Shown: in pieces, positions 44,250 to 54,407 of the stretch | Numbering within the stretch: the stretch's first letter is position 1 | Layout: the number at the start of each line of letters is the position of its first letter | NCBI GenBank assembly: GCA_945901245.1 | Contig: CAMDKY010000005.1 | Location: 1 to 62,528 of the forward strand | Length of the DNA stretch: 62,528 bases | Reading direction: 5' to 3' | From: Polynucleobacter meluiroseus | Lineage (GTDB): Bacteria; Pseudomonadota; Gammaproteobacteria; Burkholderiales; Burkholderiaceae | The notes under the pieces: generated by a model | What the model saw: the letters and a program-made list of their open reading frames with translations, nothing else | Databases searched by the model: none | Told to the model about the DNA's origin: nothing | Position numbers and translations under genes: made by a program

Positions 44250-46016
44250 TTAGGGCTCTGTTCTACTTGGTTCATCCAAGGCTTCAATCATGAACTGTAC
44301 CCGTGTTTGGCCGCCGAAGCGATCAGCAACTAAGCGGTAAGCCAAATGGGCTCGTGCTGGCAGGGTTTGGGTGCGGTTAAACCAAACTCCGCCGACCGGC
44401 TTGTCCCCTGGCGCGCTGCCGAGCGGCAAGAGTTGCAGTCGCAGGTGTTTTTCTTTCATTAAGGCCTGGCTAATCACTTCGAATTCACCATAAAAGACCG
44501 GCTGTGGGAAACCTTGACCCCAGAGCTCTTCTGCCAACAAATCGCCGATCTCTGCGGTTAATTCATCTGGACGTAGGCTGCCATCATGAATGTATTGCCT
44601 AGCTAACAGCGCATCATCAAGTAATTCATCGGTAACCGCCTGAAAGCAGGCATCAAAGCAGGCAAAGTTTGTTTGATCAATTGTTAGGCCCGCTGCCATG
44701 GCATGGCCCCCAAATTTGAGAATGAGCCCAGGCTCACGCTTGGAAACCAAATCCAATGCATCACGCAGATGAAAGCCGCTAATCGACCTACCCGACCCAC
44801 GCAATTGCGACTGCGCATCTTCGGTATCGGCTGGAGCAAATACGATGGCGGGACGATTAAAGCGCTCCTTTAGGCGTGAGGCAACAATACCGACGACGCC
44901 TTGATGCCAGTTGGCATTCCACAGGCAGAGGGCAGAGCGGGCTGCTGCAAGACTACCCAACTGTTCCTCTGCTAAATGGGCCAAAGCCGCCTCTTGCATG
45001 CCACCCTCAATCACCCGGCGTTCGCGATTAATGCGATCGAGTTCTTGGGCGATGCGCAGCGCAACATCGGCATCATCTGCCAGCAGCAACTGAATTCCCA
45101 AAGTCATATCGGCTAGGCGCCCAGCGGCATTTAGCCTGGGACCAATGGCAAAACCTAAATCGCCCGCTGTGGCTTTGCGAATATCGCGACCCGCGACACT
45201 AAATAAGGCGGCAATACCGGGCTGTCCAATGCCTTGGCGCATACGCCGTAGCCCATTGGCAACTAAAATGCGGTTGTTGTAATCGAGCTGTGCAACATCA
45301 GCCACCGTTCCCAGAGCAACCAAGTCGAGTAGATTTTCAATCTTGGGTTGGGTGTCTTGGGTAAACATACTGCGCTGCCGGAGTTCTGCACGCAAAGCAA
45401 TCAGCAGGTAAAACACCACACCAACGCCGGCCAATGCTTTGCTGGGAAAGTTACAGCCAGTTTGATTGGGATTAACGATGGACAGCGCCTTAGGGGTAGA
45501 GTCGCCGGGAAGATGGTGGTCTGTGATGATGACGTCCATGCTTAATTCGCGCGCACGCTCGACACCAGCATCGCTGGCAATGCCGTTATCCACTGTAATC
45601 AGAATGGCAGGCTTGGGTGTTTGGGTAGCAGCAAGCTCGACTACTTCGGGTGTGAGACCATAACCCATCGTAAAGCGATTAGGGACTAAAAAATGAATAT
45701 TCGCATTCGGGCCACCCAGTAAACGCAGGCCACGAACAGCAACGGTGCAAGCGGTAGCGCCATCGCAGTCATAGTCGGCGACAACCAGCATCGGCTTATT
45801 TTCTGCTAGGGCGTCAGCAAGAATGGAGGCGGTTGATAGGCAATGACTTAACTGGGTTGGTGAGATTAATTGCTTGAGCTCTAGGGTAAGTTCATCGGTA
45901 TTCGATACCCCGCGAGCGGCATAGAGTCTAGCCAGTAGCGGATGCAAGCCACCTTTACTGAGCGCGTTTGCCGCCTCTAGCGAAAACTCGCGCTGCCGAA
46001 AGACGGGAGCGGTCAT
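44250..46016 (-). CDS. recJ: Single-stranded-DNA-specific exonuclease
   Basis: About 588 residues. The DHH motifs are VVADYDCDGATA, ITVDNGIASDAG and ITDHHLPGD; the DHHA1 domain has GSGRSISGFHLRDAL and GGHAMAAG. RecJ degrades single-stranded DNA 5' to 3' in recombination and repair. The ATG at 46016 overlaps the stop of the upstream gene (ATGA), which is preferable to an earlier in-frame codon inside that gene. Confidence 0.93.
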   Translation of the reverse strand: MTAPVFRQREFSLEAANALSKGGLHPLLARLYAARGVSNTDELTLELKQLISPTQLSHCLSTASILADALAENKPMLVVADYDCDGATACTVAVRGLRLLGGPNANIHFLVPNRFTMGYGLTPEVVELAATQTPKPAILITVDNGIASDAGVERARELSMDVIITDHHLPGDSTPKALSIVNPNQTGCNFPSKALAGVGVVFYLLIALRAELRQRSMFTQDTQPKIENLLDLVALGTVADVAQLDYNNRILVANGLRRMRQGIGQPGIAALFSVAGRDIRKATAGDLGFAIGPRLNAAGRLADMTLGIQLLLADDADVALRIAQELDRINRERRVIEGGMQEAALAHLAEEQLGSLAAARSALCLWNANWHQGVVGIVASRLKERFNRPAIVFAPADTEDAQSQLRGSGRSISGFHLRDALDLVSKREPGLILKFGGHAMAAGLTIDQTNFACFDACFQAVTDELLDDALLARQYIHDGSLRPDELTAEIGDLLAEELWGQGFPQPVFYGEFEVISQALMKEKHLRLQLLPLGSAPGDKPVGGVWFNRTQTLPARAHLAYRLVADRFGGQTRVQFMIEALDEPSRTEP

Positions 46017-46954
46017 GTTGCTTTGTTTCCAGTCAATTCTTGCCAGCTGAGTAAAGAAGGCGTGCGCCAAAAAGCCCACGATCCTTTTTTGATATCGCTC
46101 TTTAATATGCTACGTTTACGTAACACGCCATTCGGAAAGTCAATCAGCTCGAGTTCATCGAGCGTTTCATCCAGTAAGGCAGATTGCAGCATCGGCCAAA
46201 TCGCGGCTGGGTTCTTGAGCCAAGCAAACCCGCCGATCAGGGTATCTGCAGTGACTATGCCACTACACGGAATAGTGAGGTGATGGGCGATGCCTATTAA
46301 AACAGGATGATCAGTAATGATGTGGCTTGCTGCTTTAATTTCACTCGGAGTTTTTAAATCAGCAGTGGAGCCGATGCCGCTGATCCAAATCGAATTAATG
46401 GCAGGTAGGCCACTCGCTTGGCGCGCTTCGTTAATCGGGCTAATGTGCCACAGCATCTGAATTTCATTTTGCAATTTACGCCAAGCGCGTGCTGTACCCG
46501 CTTCTACGGTATCGCGCGGTAACCACCAATCGATATTGCGCCCGTGCGCTTGATCAACCGAGTGGGTTGCTAGGCTAGCAAAGTGAGCCGGGGTAATGAA
46601 CCAGTGGTTTGGGTCAGCAGCAATCACATCGGCTTTAAATTCATCCTGAAATAAGGGCTTTGCTTCTTCCAGCAGGGAGGCTGACTCAGCGGCGGTGAGC
46701 GGAATGTGGTCTGGGTGCATCAAGACTAGATGGTCGCGGGTGGCATGCAGGTGAACCGGCTGAATGCAGGCCAATACGGTACTGGAATCAATAGCACCTC
46801 CTTGCAGGCCGAGCAATGTAAATGGGGCAGCTGGTACGTCATCGCCCAGCAAAAAGCGCTCGTGCGGCAATCCCAGCGTGGGCATGGTCTGTAGGGAATC
46901 AGCCACAGCATCATCACCAGACAGAAGGAGGGTAAATCGTCTTTTTGTAGTCAT
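46013..46954 (-). CDS. Cofactor-independent phosphoglycerate mutase-like protein
   Basis: About 313 residues, starting MTTKRRFTLLLSGDD. It resembles the recJ-adjacent family of Burkholderiales often annotated as phosphoglycerate mutase or RpfE-type regulatory protein. Readable segments are HLVLMHPDHIPLT, HWFITPAHF and ISPINEARQASGLPAINSIWISG. The alkaline-phosphatase-superfamily metal ligands of true iPGM are not obvious, so activity is uncertain. It is translationally coupled to recJ. Confidence 0.65.
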   Translation of the reverse strand: MTTKRRFTLLLSGDDAVADSLQTMPTLGLPHERFLLGDDVPAAPFTLLGLQGGAIDSSTVLACIQPVHLHATRDHLVLMHPDHIPLTAAESASLLEEAKPLFQDEFKADVIAADPNHWFITPAHFASLATHSVDQAHGRNIDWWLPRDTVEAGTARAWRKLQNEIQMLWHISPINEARQASGLPAINSIWISGIGSTADLKTPSEIKAASHIITDHPVLIGIAHHLTIPCSGIVTADTLIGGFAWLKNPAAIWPMLQSALLDETLDELELIDFPNGVLRKRSILKSDIKKGSWAFWRTPSLLSWQELTGNKAT

Positions 46955-47022
46955 CCCTGTGATTTTAGGTGGCATTTACCCATTTCTCCAGCTAGGGCGT
47001 CACTATTCACTAAACTAAGGGT

Positions 47023-48285
47023 ATGTTGAAGCTCCCCATCGAACTGGAAATTGGCCTGCGCTATACCCGCTCACGGCGGAGTAAAGCAGTGGGTAAGCGC
47101 GATGGCTTCCTGTCCTTTATCTCGGGGATCTCCACTGCAGGCATCGCCCTGGGGGTTGCTGCCCTCATTGTCGTGCTGTCGGTGATGAATGGCTTCCAGA
47201 AAGAAGTGCGCGATCGGATGCTCTCGGTGCTCTCCCATATTGAAATTACCGCCCCAGATGGTTTGCCGGATTGGCAAACGCTTTCAGCAAAGGTGGCCAG
47301 TCAGCCCCATGTGCTTGGTGTGGCGCCTATGGTCAGCTCTCAAGGTTTACTGAGTCGGGGCGAGGTGATGCGCGGGGTTGCCGTACGCGGCGTATCGCCG
47401 ACTGAAGAAGGTCGGGTCTCGGATTTACCCAAGCAATTTGTAGCAGGTGAGATTACCGATCTGCGCCCCGGAAGTTTTGGCGTGGTACTCGGAGCGCAGT
47501 TAGCCAATATGCTTGGCGTACGTTTAGGCGATCGTGTCAACTTAATTGTTCCAGAAGGTGATTTGACGCCAGCCGGAGTAATGCCCCGAATGCGCGCCCT
47601 CAATGTAGTGGGCGTGGTCGACAGCGGCCATTATGAATACGATAGTTCTTTGGCTATTTTGCATTGGCAAGACGCTGCAGCCTTACTGCGCTTACGTGAT
47701 CCATCCGGTCTGCGCGTTAAGGTGGATGACATGCAACGTGCCCCGCAAATTGCCAATCAATTGGCCGCCCTTGTGCCACAGGCTTTATGGGTAACCGACT
47801 GGTCGCGCTCCAACCGCAATTGGTTTGCAGCGGTCCAGACTGAAAAGAAAATGATGTTCATTATTTTGACACTCATTATTGCGGTCGCTGCATTTAACTT
47901 GGTTTCAACCCTGGTTATGACTGTGAATGAAAAGCAGGCTGATATCGCCATTTTGAGAACCATGGGGGCAGGCCCAGGTTTAATCCAGCGGATCTTTTTA
48001 ATTCAAGGCTTGGCGATTGGCTTGCTGGGCTCGCTCGGTGGTGTTGGACTGGGCTTACTCGTGGCACTTAACATCGATGTGATTGTGCCCACCATTGAAG
48101 CTATTTTCCGCGTGCAATTTTTACCACGCGACATTTACTTTATCAGTCAGCTGCCATCCGACGTTCGCTTAAATGATGTGCTAACGGTCGGATTAATGGC
48201 ATTTGGCCTCTCTGTTTTAGCCACGCTGTACCCAAGTCGCCGCGCGGCAAAAGTGCAGCCTGCGGAGGCGCTGCGTTATGAGTGA
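47023..48285 (+). CDS. lolC: Lipoprotein-releasing ABC transporter permease (LolC/LolE)
   Basis: 420 residues. A first membrane span near residues 35-60 ([22 protein letters not shown]) is followed by a large periplasmic MacB-like domain and three C-terminal spans ([26 protein letters not shown] is typical). It extracts outer-membrane lipoproteins for LolA. It overlaps lolD by 8 bp. A single lolC/E-type gene suggests a homodimeric (LolF-like) permease, common outside enterobacteria. Confidence 0.92.
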   Translation: MLKLPIELEIGLRYTRSRRSKAVGKRDGFLSFISGISTAGIALGVAALIVVLSVMNGFQKEVRDRMLSVLSHIEITAPDGLPDWQTLSAKVASQPHVLGVAPMVSSQGLLSRGEVMRGVAVRGVSPTEEGRVSDLPKQFVAGEITDLRPGSFGVVLGAQLANMLGVRLGDRVNLIVPEGDLTPAGVMPRMRALNVVGVVDSGHYEYDSSLAILHWQDAAALLRLRDPSGLRVKVDDMQRAPQIANQLAALVPQALWVTDWSRSNRNWFAAVQTEKKMMFIILTLIIAVAAFNLVSTLVMTVNEKQADIAILRTMGAGPGLIQRIFLIQGLAIGLLGSLGGVGLGLLVALNIDVIVPTIEAIFRVQFLPRDIYFISQLPSDVRLNDVLTVGLMAFGLSVLATLYPSRRAAKVQPAEALRYE

Positions 48286-48979
48286 TTCCACCTTGGTATT
48301 GAGTGCACGTGGCTTAGCCAAGACCTATGGCAAGGGCACTAGCGCGGTCGATGTGCTCAAGGCTGTTGACTTGGATGTAGCGCAGTCGGAAAAAGTAGCG
48401 ATTGTGGGCGCGTCTGGCTCGGGTAAAAGCACCTTGCTGCATTTACTGGGCGGTCTTGATACGCCGAGTGGGGGTCAAGTGACCTTAGCAGGTTCGGATT
48501 TAAGTCGCCTCAGCGTTTCGGCATTGGATCGACTTCGTAATCAGTACTTAGGCTTTATTTATCAATTTCATCACCTTTTGGATGAATTCACGGCGGCTGA
48601 GAATGTTGCTTTACCGCTGCGCATTCGGGGTTTAAGTAAAGACGAATCGCTTGTGCAAGCGAATGCCATGTTGATGGCCGTCGGACTACAAAAGCGGGTG
48701 ATGCATACCCCGGGCGAGCTTTCTGGTGGCGAGCGCCAACGCGTTGCAGTGGCCCGCGCTTTAGTTGGTAACCCGGCCTGCGTTTTGGCGGATGAGCCAA
48801 CAGGCAACTTGGATACCGAGACAGCCGATAGCGTATTTGATTTAATGCTGGATGTGGCTAAAGAGCAGGGGACTGCATTTGTGATCGTCACCCACGATCC
48901 GATTCGGGCGCGCCGCTGCGATCGCATCTTGCGACTAGACCATGGCAATTTAAATCCCATTCCAATTGAGGTTAACTAA
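48278..48979 (+). CDS. lolD: Lipoprotein-releasing ABC transporter ATPase
   Basis: 233 residues. Walker [10 protein letters not shown], the LolD-type [21 protein letters not shown], signature [15 protein letters not shown] and Walker [12 protein letters not shown] are intact. It energises LolC-driven release of lipoproteins. It overlaps lolC by 8 bp and is followed 3 bp later by tatD. Confidence 0.95.
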   Translation: MSDSTLVLSARGLAKTYGKGTSAVDVLKAVDLDVAQSEKVAIVGASGSGKSTLLHLLGGLDTPSGGQVTLAGSDLSRLSVSALDRLRNQYLGFIYQFHHLLDEFTAAENVALPLRIRGLSKDESLVQANAMLMAVGLQKRVMHTPGELSGGERQRVAVARALVGNPACVLADEPTGNLDTETADSVFDLMLDVAKEQGTAFVIVTHDPIRARRCDRILRLDHGNLNPIPIEVN

Positions 48980-48982
48980 GGC

Positions 48983-49807
48983 ATGTGGCTTGATACCCAC
49001 TGCCATCTCGACGCTCCTGAATTCGCATCCCATTTAGGCGAAGTCATTGAGGCTGCCGCAAAAAATCAGGTGCAAGGGATATTGCTGCCGGCAGTGAAGT
49101 CCAGCAATGCAGCAAACATCCGAAGGCTCGTAGCGCAATATGCGGCGGTGATGCCGGGCTTGGTTTATACCCTTGGCATCCACCCGCTGTATGTTGAGCA
49201 GTCTACTCAGGCCGACCTCGATTTACTGGTTACTGAAGTGAAAGGCGCACTGCAGGATCCGTGTTTTGTTGGCATTGGTGAGATTGGCCTTGATTATTTT
49301 GTGGAAGGGCTCGATCGCACCCGCCAAGCCTATTTTTTTGAGCAGCAATTGGATTTAGCAGAGGCTTATGACTTACCAGTCGTAATGCACGTTCGGCGTT
49401 CGCAAGATGCGATTTTAAAAGCCTTGCGTCAGCGCCGTATTCGCAGCGGAATCGCGCATGCATTTAATGGCAGTATGCAGCAAGCAGAGCAATTTATTCA
49501 ATTGGGATTTAAGTTGGGCTTCGGCGGCGCTGCAACGTATACCCGTGCATTGCAGATTCGTCGCCTCGCGACGCAATTGCCACTCAGTAGTGTCGTTACA
49601 GAAACCGATGCGCCTGATATTCCGCCGGCGTGGTTGCGCGAGGAGGGGGTGGCGCACAATGCACCGCAATTTATTCCGCGGATTGGGGCTGAACTCGCCT
49701 CCTTGCGGCAGATGAATATCGCTGATTTTGCTGCCGCTAGTTGGAGTAATGCAGTTTCGGCATTACCGCGTTGGTCGGCAACCCTCAATCCACTTCGCAG
49801 TAAATAA
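48983..49807 (+). CDS. TatD-family metal-dependent hydrolase
   Basis: 274 residues. The TIM-barrel metal ligands are seen in DTHCHLDAPEF, GEIGLDYF, VMHVRR, AHAFNGS and VTETDAPDI. TatD proteins are metal-dependent DNases/hydrolases. It lies 3 bp after lolD and 5 bp before comEC, likely one transcription unit. Confidence 0.9.
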   Translation: MWLDTHCHLDAPEFASHLGEVIEAAAKNQVQGILLPAVKSSNAANIRRLVAQYAAVMPGLVYTLGIHPLYVEQSTQADLDLLVTEVKGALQDPCFVGIGEIGLDYFVEGLDRTRQAYFFEQQLDLAEAYDLPVVMHVRRSQDAILKALRQRRIRSGIAHAFNGSMQQAEQFIQLGFKLGFGGAATYTRALQIRRLATQLPLSSVVTETDAPDIPPAWLREEGVAHNAPQFIPRIGAELASLRQMNIADFAAASWSNAVSALPRWSATLNPLRSK

Positions 49808-49812
49808 CATTC

Positions 49813-52293
49813 TTGCGCTATGCAATTACGGCGTGGATCGCCGGGGGAGCGCTTCCCTTTTTATTCTCAACACTACCAGTCAATAGTCTGTTTTTGGCTA
49901 TTTCGGCATTGATAGTATGCGCATTATTACTACTGATTCCGAGCACAGCAATTCGTAAAACGGTAATCATCTTGATGTGCGCGCTTGCGGGCTTGGCTTG
50001 GAGTCTGCATTTTGCCCAGCAGCGATTGCAGTACGATTTTCCGGTAGCGCTTGAGGGGTTTGATCTGCAGATTGAGGGGCGAGTCGATGGCTTGCCGCGG
50101 GGTGATCACCAAGGTGCTACCTTTGCATTTGTGATTACAAATTACACGCGCTTACCACGTGGGGCAAGCGTTGATGTGGAGACATTACCGCGGCGGGTTT
50201 ATTTAACCTGGTCATCTGCCTGGCGCGAGTCAGAGCGCATACCTGTGATTCAGCCTGGTCAGCAATGGCAGCTACGAGTGAAGTTCAAGCGACCCCATGG
50301 TGTGATGAATCCCCATGGGTTTGATTTTGAGCAGTGGCTCTTTCATCAGGGCTATGGTGCGTACGGATCTATTCGTTCAGGCGAGAAGTTGGAGCAAGTT
50401 GCCCCATGGTCTTTTGCGCAGTGGATTGAGGGCCATCGCTGGCATTTACGCGACAAAATAAAACGTCTATTGCACGACAATAGGCCCTATGTCGGTGTCT
50501 TGGTTGCCCTCGTGATGGGCGATCAAAATGCGATTGATCAGGCGGACTGGCGGGTATTTAATGCAACCGGAATCGGACACCTGATCTCGATATCGGGTCT
50601 TCATGTCACCATGCTGGCAGGATTAGGCGCACTCCTAGCATCGCGAGTATGGCGCCGTGGCAGTTTGCCTTTGGTAATGCCAGTGCCGCGCGTAACAGCA
50701 GCGGCCGGTTTTATCACTGCTTTCTTTTACGCTTGGATTGCTGGCTTTCAGATACCAGCGCAGCGGACGATGTATATGGTTGGGGTTGTGGCGATCGCCG
50801 TTTGGTCCGGCCGAATACCGCGTGCCTTTGATATCTGGTGGTGGGCCTTACTCGTCGTATTAGTGTTAGATCCAATGGCAGCCTATACCCCTGGCTTTTG
50901 GCTCTCGTTCGGGGCAGTTGCTGCCATTCTGTATGCAATGGGTGATTCCAGTGGCTTAATCGGCATACCTACTGGAAAAGAACTCGAGGTAAGCGCCTTC
51001 GAGCGAATGATCCAGGCATTAAAAGAAGCCTGCCGCTTGCAGGCAGTGGTGACCTTGGCATTGATTCCGTGCACGCTATATTGGTTCTATCAATTTTCGG
51101 TAGTGTCGCCCTTAGCAAATGCGATTGCGATTCCACTCGTAAGCTATATTGTGACCCCGCTTGCCATGATTGGCGTCGTGATGCCGGATACCGTGGCCAG
51201 ACCATTACTATTGTTGGCGCATACCGCGATGGAGTGGCTCGCGCTTCTCTTAACGTTAATGGCAAATTGGGATTGGGCGGTGGCGTACTCGCATCAGCCT
51301 GATCTGATCCTTTTGGCTTTATCTCTGATTGGTGTCATCGTTGCCATTCGCCCAGGGCCAATACGCGAGAGCCTTGCATCGCGACTGGTGGGGTGCGCAT
51401 TAAGTGCCTGCCTATTCATTTCACCCAAGACGGATTTAGCCTACGGTGAATTTCAGGCTACGGTGCTCGATATTGGCCAGGGCACCGCAGTGCTAATCGA
51501 GACCCAATCAAAACGATTGCTATACGACACAGGACCAATTCAGGGTAAGAAAGATGACGCAGGAGAGCGGATCATCTTGCCATTTTTGCGGGGTGAGGGC
51601 ATTCGACAGATTGATCGCATGGTGATTAGCCACAGCGACAGTGACCACGTGGGCGGTGCCCAAACGCTGTTGCGTGAAATTACTTTTGACTCCATGCTAG
51701 GCTCTTTACCTGACCATAATCCATTATTGCGTTCATTGCGTCAGAAAAAAGTCCCCATACTACCTTGTAGATACGGTCAATCATGGCGCTGGGACGGAGT
51801 GGACTTTTTGGTTTGGCATCCACATGAGCAGATGAGTTTTGATGCCAGTCACTATGGCGGTAAGCCCAATGAAATGAGTTGCGTCCTCGAGGTACGCAAT
51901 CGCAGTACTTCTTTTTGGCTGACCGGGGATGCTGAGCGTGATGCAGAGGCCGCATTGGTAGAGCGTTTACGCCATCAACCAATCCCGAGGCAAGGGCGTA
52001 GCATTGTCTTCATGGCGCCCCACCACGGCAGCAAAACATCATCTTCCCTAGATTTACTAAACACGATCAATCCAGATTGGGCCTTTGCACAAAATGGCTA
52101 CCGCAATCGCTATAACCATCCCCATCCAACGGTGCGAGCCCGTTACCAGGATTTAGGCATTCCGTTTTTACAAACCCCGAATACGGGCGCTCAATTGTGG
52201 CGCTTCTTCAATACGCCTGGTCAAAAAAATACGCCTACCCTGTTGCGTGAGGATAGGCGTCATATTTGGCATGACCGCAGCGGTCAGCCATAA
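49813..52293 (+). CDS. comEC: ComEC/Rec2 DNA-uptake channel protein
   Basis: 826 residues with the full domain set: N-terminal hydrophobic helices and DUF4131 (about 1-190), the ComEC membrane core (about 215-520, with GIGHLISISGLHVTMLAG) and a C-terminal metallo-beta-lactamase-like domain (SHSDSDHVGGA, MAPHHGSKTSSS). It forms the inner-membrane channel for single-stranded DNA uptake in natural transformation. Start is TTG, 5 bp after tatD. A minus-strand terminator lies within its last codons. Confidence 0.92.
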   Translation: MRYAITAWIAGGALPFLFSTLPVNSLFLAISALIVCALLLLIPSTAIRKTVIILMCALAGLAWSLHFAQQRLQYDFPVALEGFDLQIEGRVDGLPRGDHQGATFAFVITNYTRLPRGASVDVETLPRRVYLTWSSAWRESERIPVIQPGQQWQLRVKFKRPHGVMNPHGFDFEQWLFHQGYGAYGSIRSGEKLEQVAPWSFAQWIEGHRWHLRDKIKRLLHDNRPYVGVLVALVMGDQNAIDQADWRVFNATGIGHLISISGLHVTMLAGLGALLASRVWRRGSLPLVMPVPRVTAAAGFITAFFYAWIAGFQIPAQRTMYMVGVVAIAVWSGRIPRAFDIWWWALLVVLVLDPMAAYTPGFWLSFGAVAAILYAMGDSSGLIGIPTGKELEVSAFERMIQALKEACRLQAVVTLALIPCTLYWFYQFSVVSPLANAIAIPLVSYIVTPLAMIGVVMPDTVARPLLLLAHTAMEWLALLLTLMANWDWAVAYSHQPDLILLALSLIGVIVAIRPGPIRESLASRLVGCALSACLFISPKTDLAYGEFQATVLDIGQGTAVLIETQSKRLLYDTGPIQGKKDDAGERIILPFLRGEGIRQIDRMVISHSDSDHVGGAQTLLREITFDSMLGSLPDHNPLLRSLRQKKVPILPCRYGQSWRWDGVDFLVWHPHEQMSFDASHYGGKPNEMSCVLEVRNRSTSFWLTGDAERDAEAALVERLRHQPIPRQGRSIVFMAPHHGSKTSSSLDLLNTINPDWAFAQNGYRNRYNHPHPTVRARYQDLGIPFLQTPNTGAQLWRFFNTPGQKNTPTLLREDRRHIWHDRSGQP
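52223..52260 (-). terminator. Terminator for the small gene, inside the 3' end of comEC
   Basis: On the minus strand ACGCCTATCCT pairs (one G-T) with AGGGTAGGCGT around an eight-base loop, followed by ATTTTTTT. It serves the small convergent gene at 52307. Confidence 0.75.
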
Positions 52294-52306
52294 ACCGCAA
52301 ACTGCC

Positions 52307-52492
52307 TTAATGCTGTTTGAGTTCTTTATTCCAATTGCGATCCTGAAATACAGAGCGGGGCGCATCGGGATCGAGGTCCTCGATGGGAATTAGTTTTTGC
52401 CTGGAGCTCGACTTGCTCGGCTTTTTGGGTTGCTCTGCCGGTGCTTCGGCTGCGGCATTCGCATCAACGGGGTTTTCTGTTGGTGATTTCAT
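52307..52492 (-). CDS. Small hypothetical protein
   Basis: 61 residues from ATG 52492. The N-terminal half is low-complexity Ala/Pro/Glu/Lys/Ser (AEAPAEQPKKPSKSSSR). The C-terminal half, PIEDLDPDAPRSVFQDRNWN, looks conserved and acidic. No signal peptide or membrane span. It is probably cytoplasmic and partly disordered; not recognised. A clear terminator downstream supports it being a real gene. The 257 bp upstream to 52749 hold two divergent promoters presumably, nothing else seen. Confidence 0.55.
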   Translation of the reverse strand: MKSPTENPVDANAAAEAPAEQPKKPSKSSSRQKLIPIEDLDPDAPRSVFQDRNWNKELKQH

Positions 52493-52749
52493 ATATTGGT
52501 GCTGAGTTATCCACTGCATACATCGCATGTGTATTTGTAAAAAATGCGCTTTGGTTTTCGATCAAACGACCTGTAAGTTAGCATTTTTACTCTAATAGTG
52601 TCAACAACTCAATGAAATCTAAGGGATTTACTCCGCATTTGGTTAAAACAAGGCAGTAAAGTCGCTTTATGAACTGCGCCTTACAGCTCCCTTTGGGTTT
52701 AAATATGCCAATATAGTGTCTCAATATGCGCAACTAAAAAAATGTACAG

Positions 52750-54405
52750 ATGAAAAATTCCATTTATTCGCATGGGCTTGATAAAAATCCTGCAAACCAC
52801 GTTGCGCAAACGCCGCTGACATTTATAGAGCGCTCTGCGCGGGTTTATCCAAACCATACGGCTGTTATTCACGGTTCGATTCGGCGTACTTGGCTGCAGA
52901 CCTATGAGCGCTGCTGTCAATTCGCCTCTGCATTACATCAAATCGGGATAAAAAAATTCGATACGGTAGCGGTGATGTTGCCAAATATTCCGGCCATGGT
53001 TGAAGCACACTTTGCAGTGCCCATGACGGGGGCAGTGCTGTGCGCACTGAATACCCGCCTTGATGCAAATGCGATTGCCTTTATGTTGGAGCACAGTGAG
53101 GCAAAGGTAGTCTTAATTGATCCGGAATTTTCTGTAGTGATGCAAGAGGCATTAACTATTCTTGCAGGAAGAAAACAAGCAAAACCCTATGTGATCGATG
53201 TCAGTGATTCCCTCTATTTGGGGTCAGCAAGGCCAATCGGCTCGATCGAGTACGAACACTTTATTGCCAATGGCGATCCGCATTTTCAATACGCATTACC
53301 TGAGGATGAGTGGGATTCAATCTGCCTTAATTACACGTCCGGCACTACCGGCGATCCCAAAGGCGTGGTGTATTCCCATCGCGGCGCTTACACCAACGCG
53401 ATCTCGAACATTTTGGAATGGGATATGCCACGGCATCCGGTTTATTTGTGGGTATTGCCTTTGTTTCATTGCAATGGCTGGTGTTTTCCGTGGTCGGTTG
53501 CTGCGCGAGCGGGGGTCAATGTATGCCTTCGTAAAGTTGAAGCCCACGCTATTTTTGATGCCATTCGCGAACACGGTGTAAGCCACTATTGTGGCGCCCC
53601 CATCGTTCACAATATGCTGATTAACGCCCCCGATGCGCAAAAGCAGGGCATACACCACAAGGTGAGTGCCATGGTAGCCGGAGCCGCTCCCCCTGCAGCC
53701 ATGATTGAGGGGATGGAGCAGTTGGGTTTTGATCTTACCCATGTATACGGCTTAACCGAAACATATGGTCCTGCTGCAGTATGCGTGCAGCATGCGGAAT
53801 GGTTAGTTATGGATATTGGTGAGCGTGCCCGATTGAATGCTAGGCAGGGTGTGCAATACCACTTGCAACAAGCCGTTGCGGTCATGAACCCTATAACCAT
53901 GCTGCCTGTACCTGCAGATGGTGAAACGATGGGCGAAATCATGTTCAAAGGCAATATTGCGATGAAGGGCTACCTCAAAAATGCAAAGGCAACCCTCGAG
54001 GCATTTGCAGGTGGCTGGTTTCATTCTGGCGACTTGGCTGTCATGAATGCCGATGGTTATATTAAGATCAAGGATCGCAGTAAAGACATCATCATCTCAG
54101 GCGGTGAAAATATATCTAGTATTGAAGTTGAGGATGTGTTGTATCGCCACCCATCCGTATTAGCTGCTGCCGTAGTTGCAATGCCAGATTCAAAATGGGG
54201 TGAATCTCCATGCGCCTTTATAGAACTTAAAGAGAATGCCGTGGCTACACAACACGACATCCAAGAGCATTGTAAAAAGCACCTAGCACGATTTAAAGTC
54301 CCTCGTGCCGTTGTGTTTGGTGAAATTCCTAAAACAGCGACAGGAAAAATACAAAAATTTGAGCTACGCAAACGTGCTGGTTCAGTAACGGCGATTGACG
54401 TTTAA
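52750..54405 (+). CDS. AMP-forming acyl-CoA synthetase (DmdB/LvaE-like)
   Basis: 551 residues of the ANL superfamily. LNYTSGTTGDPKGVVYSH, the VYGLTETYGP motif, HSGDLAVMN, KDIIISGGENISS and the catalytic lysine in TATGKIQKFE are all present. It forms medium/short-chain acyl-CoA or methylthiopropionyl-CoA from the free acid. It is followed 2 bp later by a 599-residue acyl-CoA dehydrogenase, so activation then alpha,beta-dehydrogenation. DmdB and LvaE are the best-known relatives; substrate not fixed. Confidence 0.85.
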   Translation: MKNSIYSHGLDKNPANHVAQTPLTFIERSARVYPNHTAVIHGSIRRTWLQTYERCCQFASALHQIGIKKFDTVAVMLPNIPAMVEAHFAVPMTGAVLCALNTRLDANAIAFMLEHSEAKVVLIDPEFSVVMQEALTILAGRKQAKPYVIDVSDSLYLGSARPIGSIEYEHFIANGDPHFQYALPEDEWDSICLNYTSGTTGDPKGVVYSHRGAYTNAISNILEWDMPRHPVYLWVLPLFHCNGWCFPWSVAARAGVNVCLRKVEAHAIFDAIREHGVSHYCGAPIVHNMLINAPDAQKQGIHHKVSAMVAGAAPPAAMIEGMEQLGFDLTHVYGLTETYGPAAVCVQHAEWLVMDIGERARLNARQGVQYHLQQAVAVMNPITMLPVPADGETMGEIMFKGNIAMKGYLKNAKATLEAFAGGWFHSGDLAVMNADGYIKIKDRSKDIIISGGENISSIEVEDVLYRHPSVLAAAVVAMPDSKWGESPCAFIELKENAVATQHDIQEHCKKHLARFKVPRAVVFGEIPKTATGKIQKFELRKRAGSVTAIDV

Positions 54406-54407
54406 CA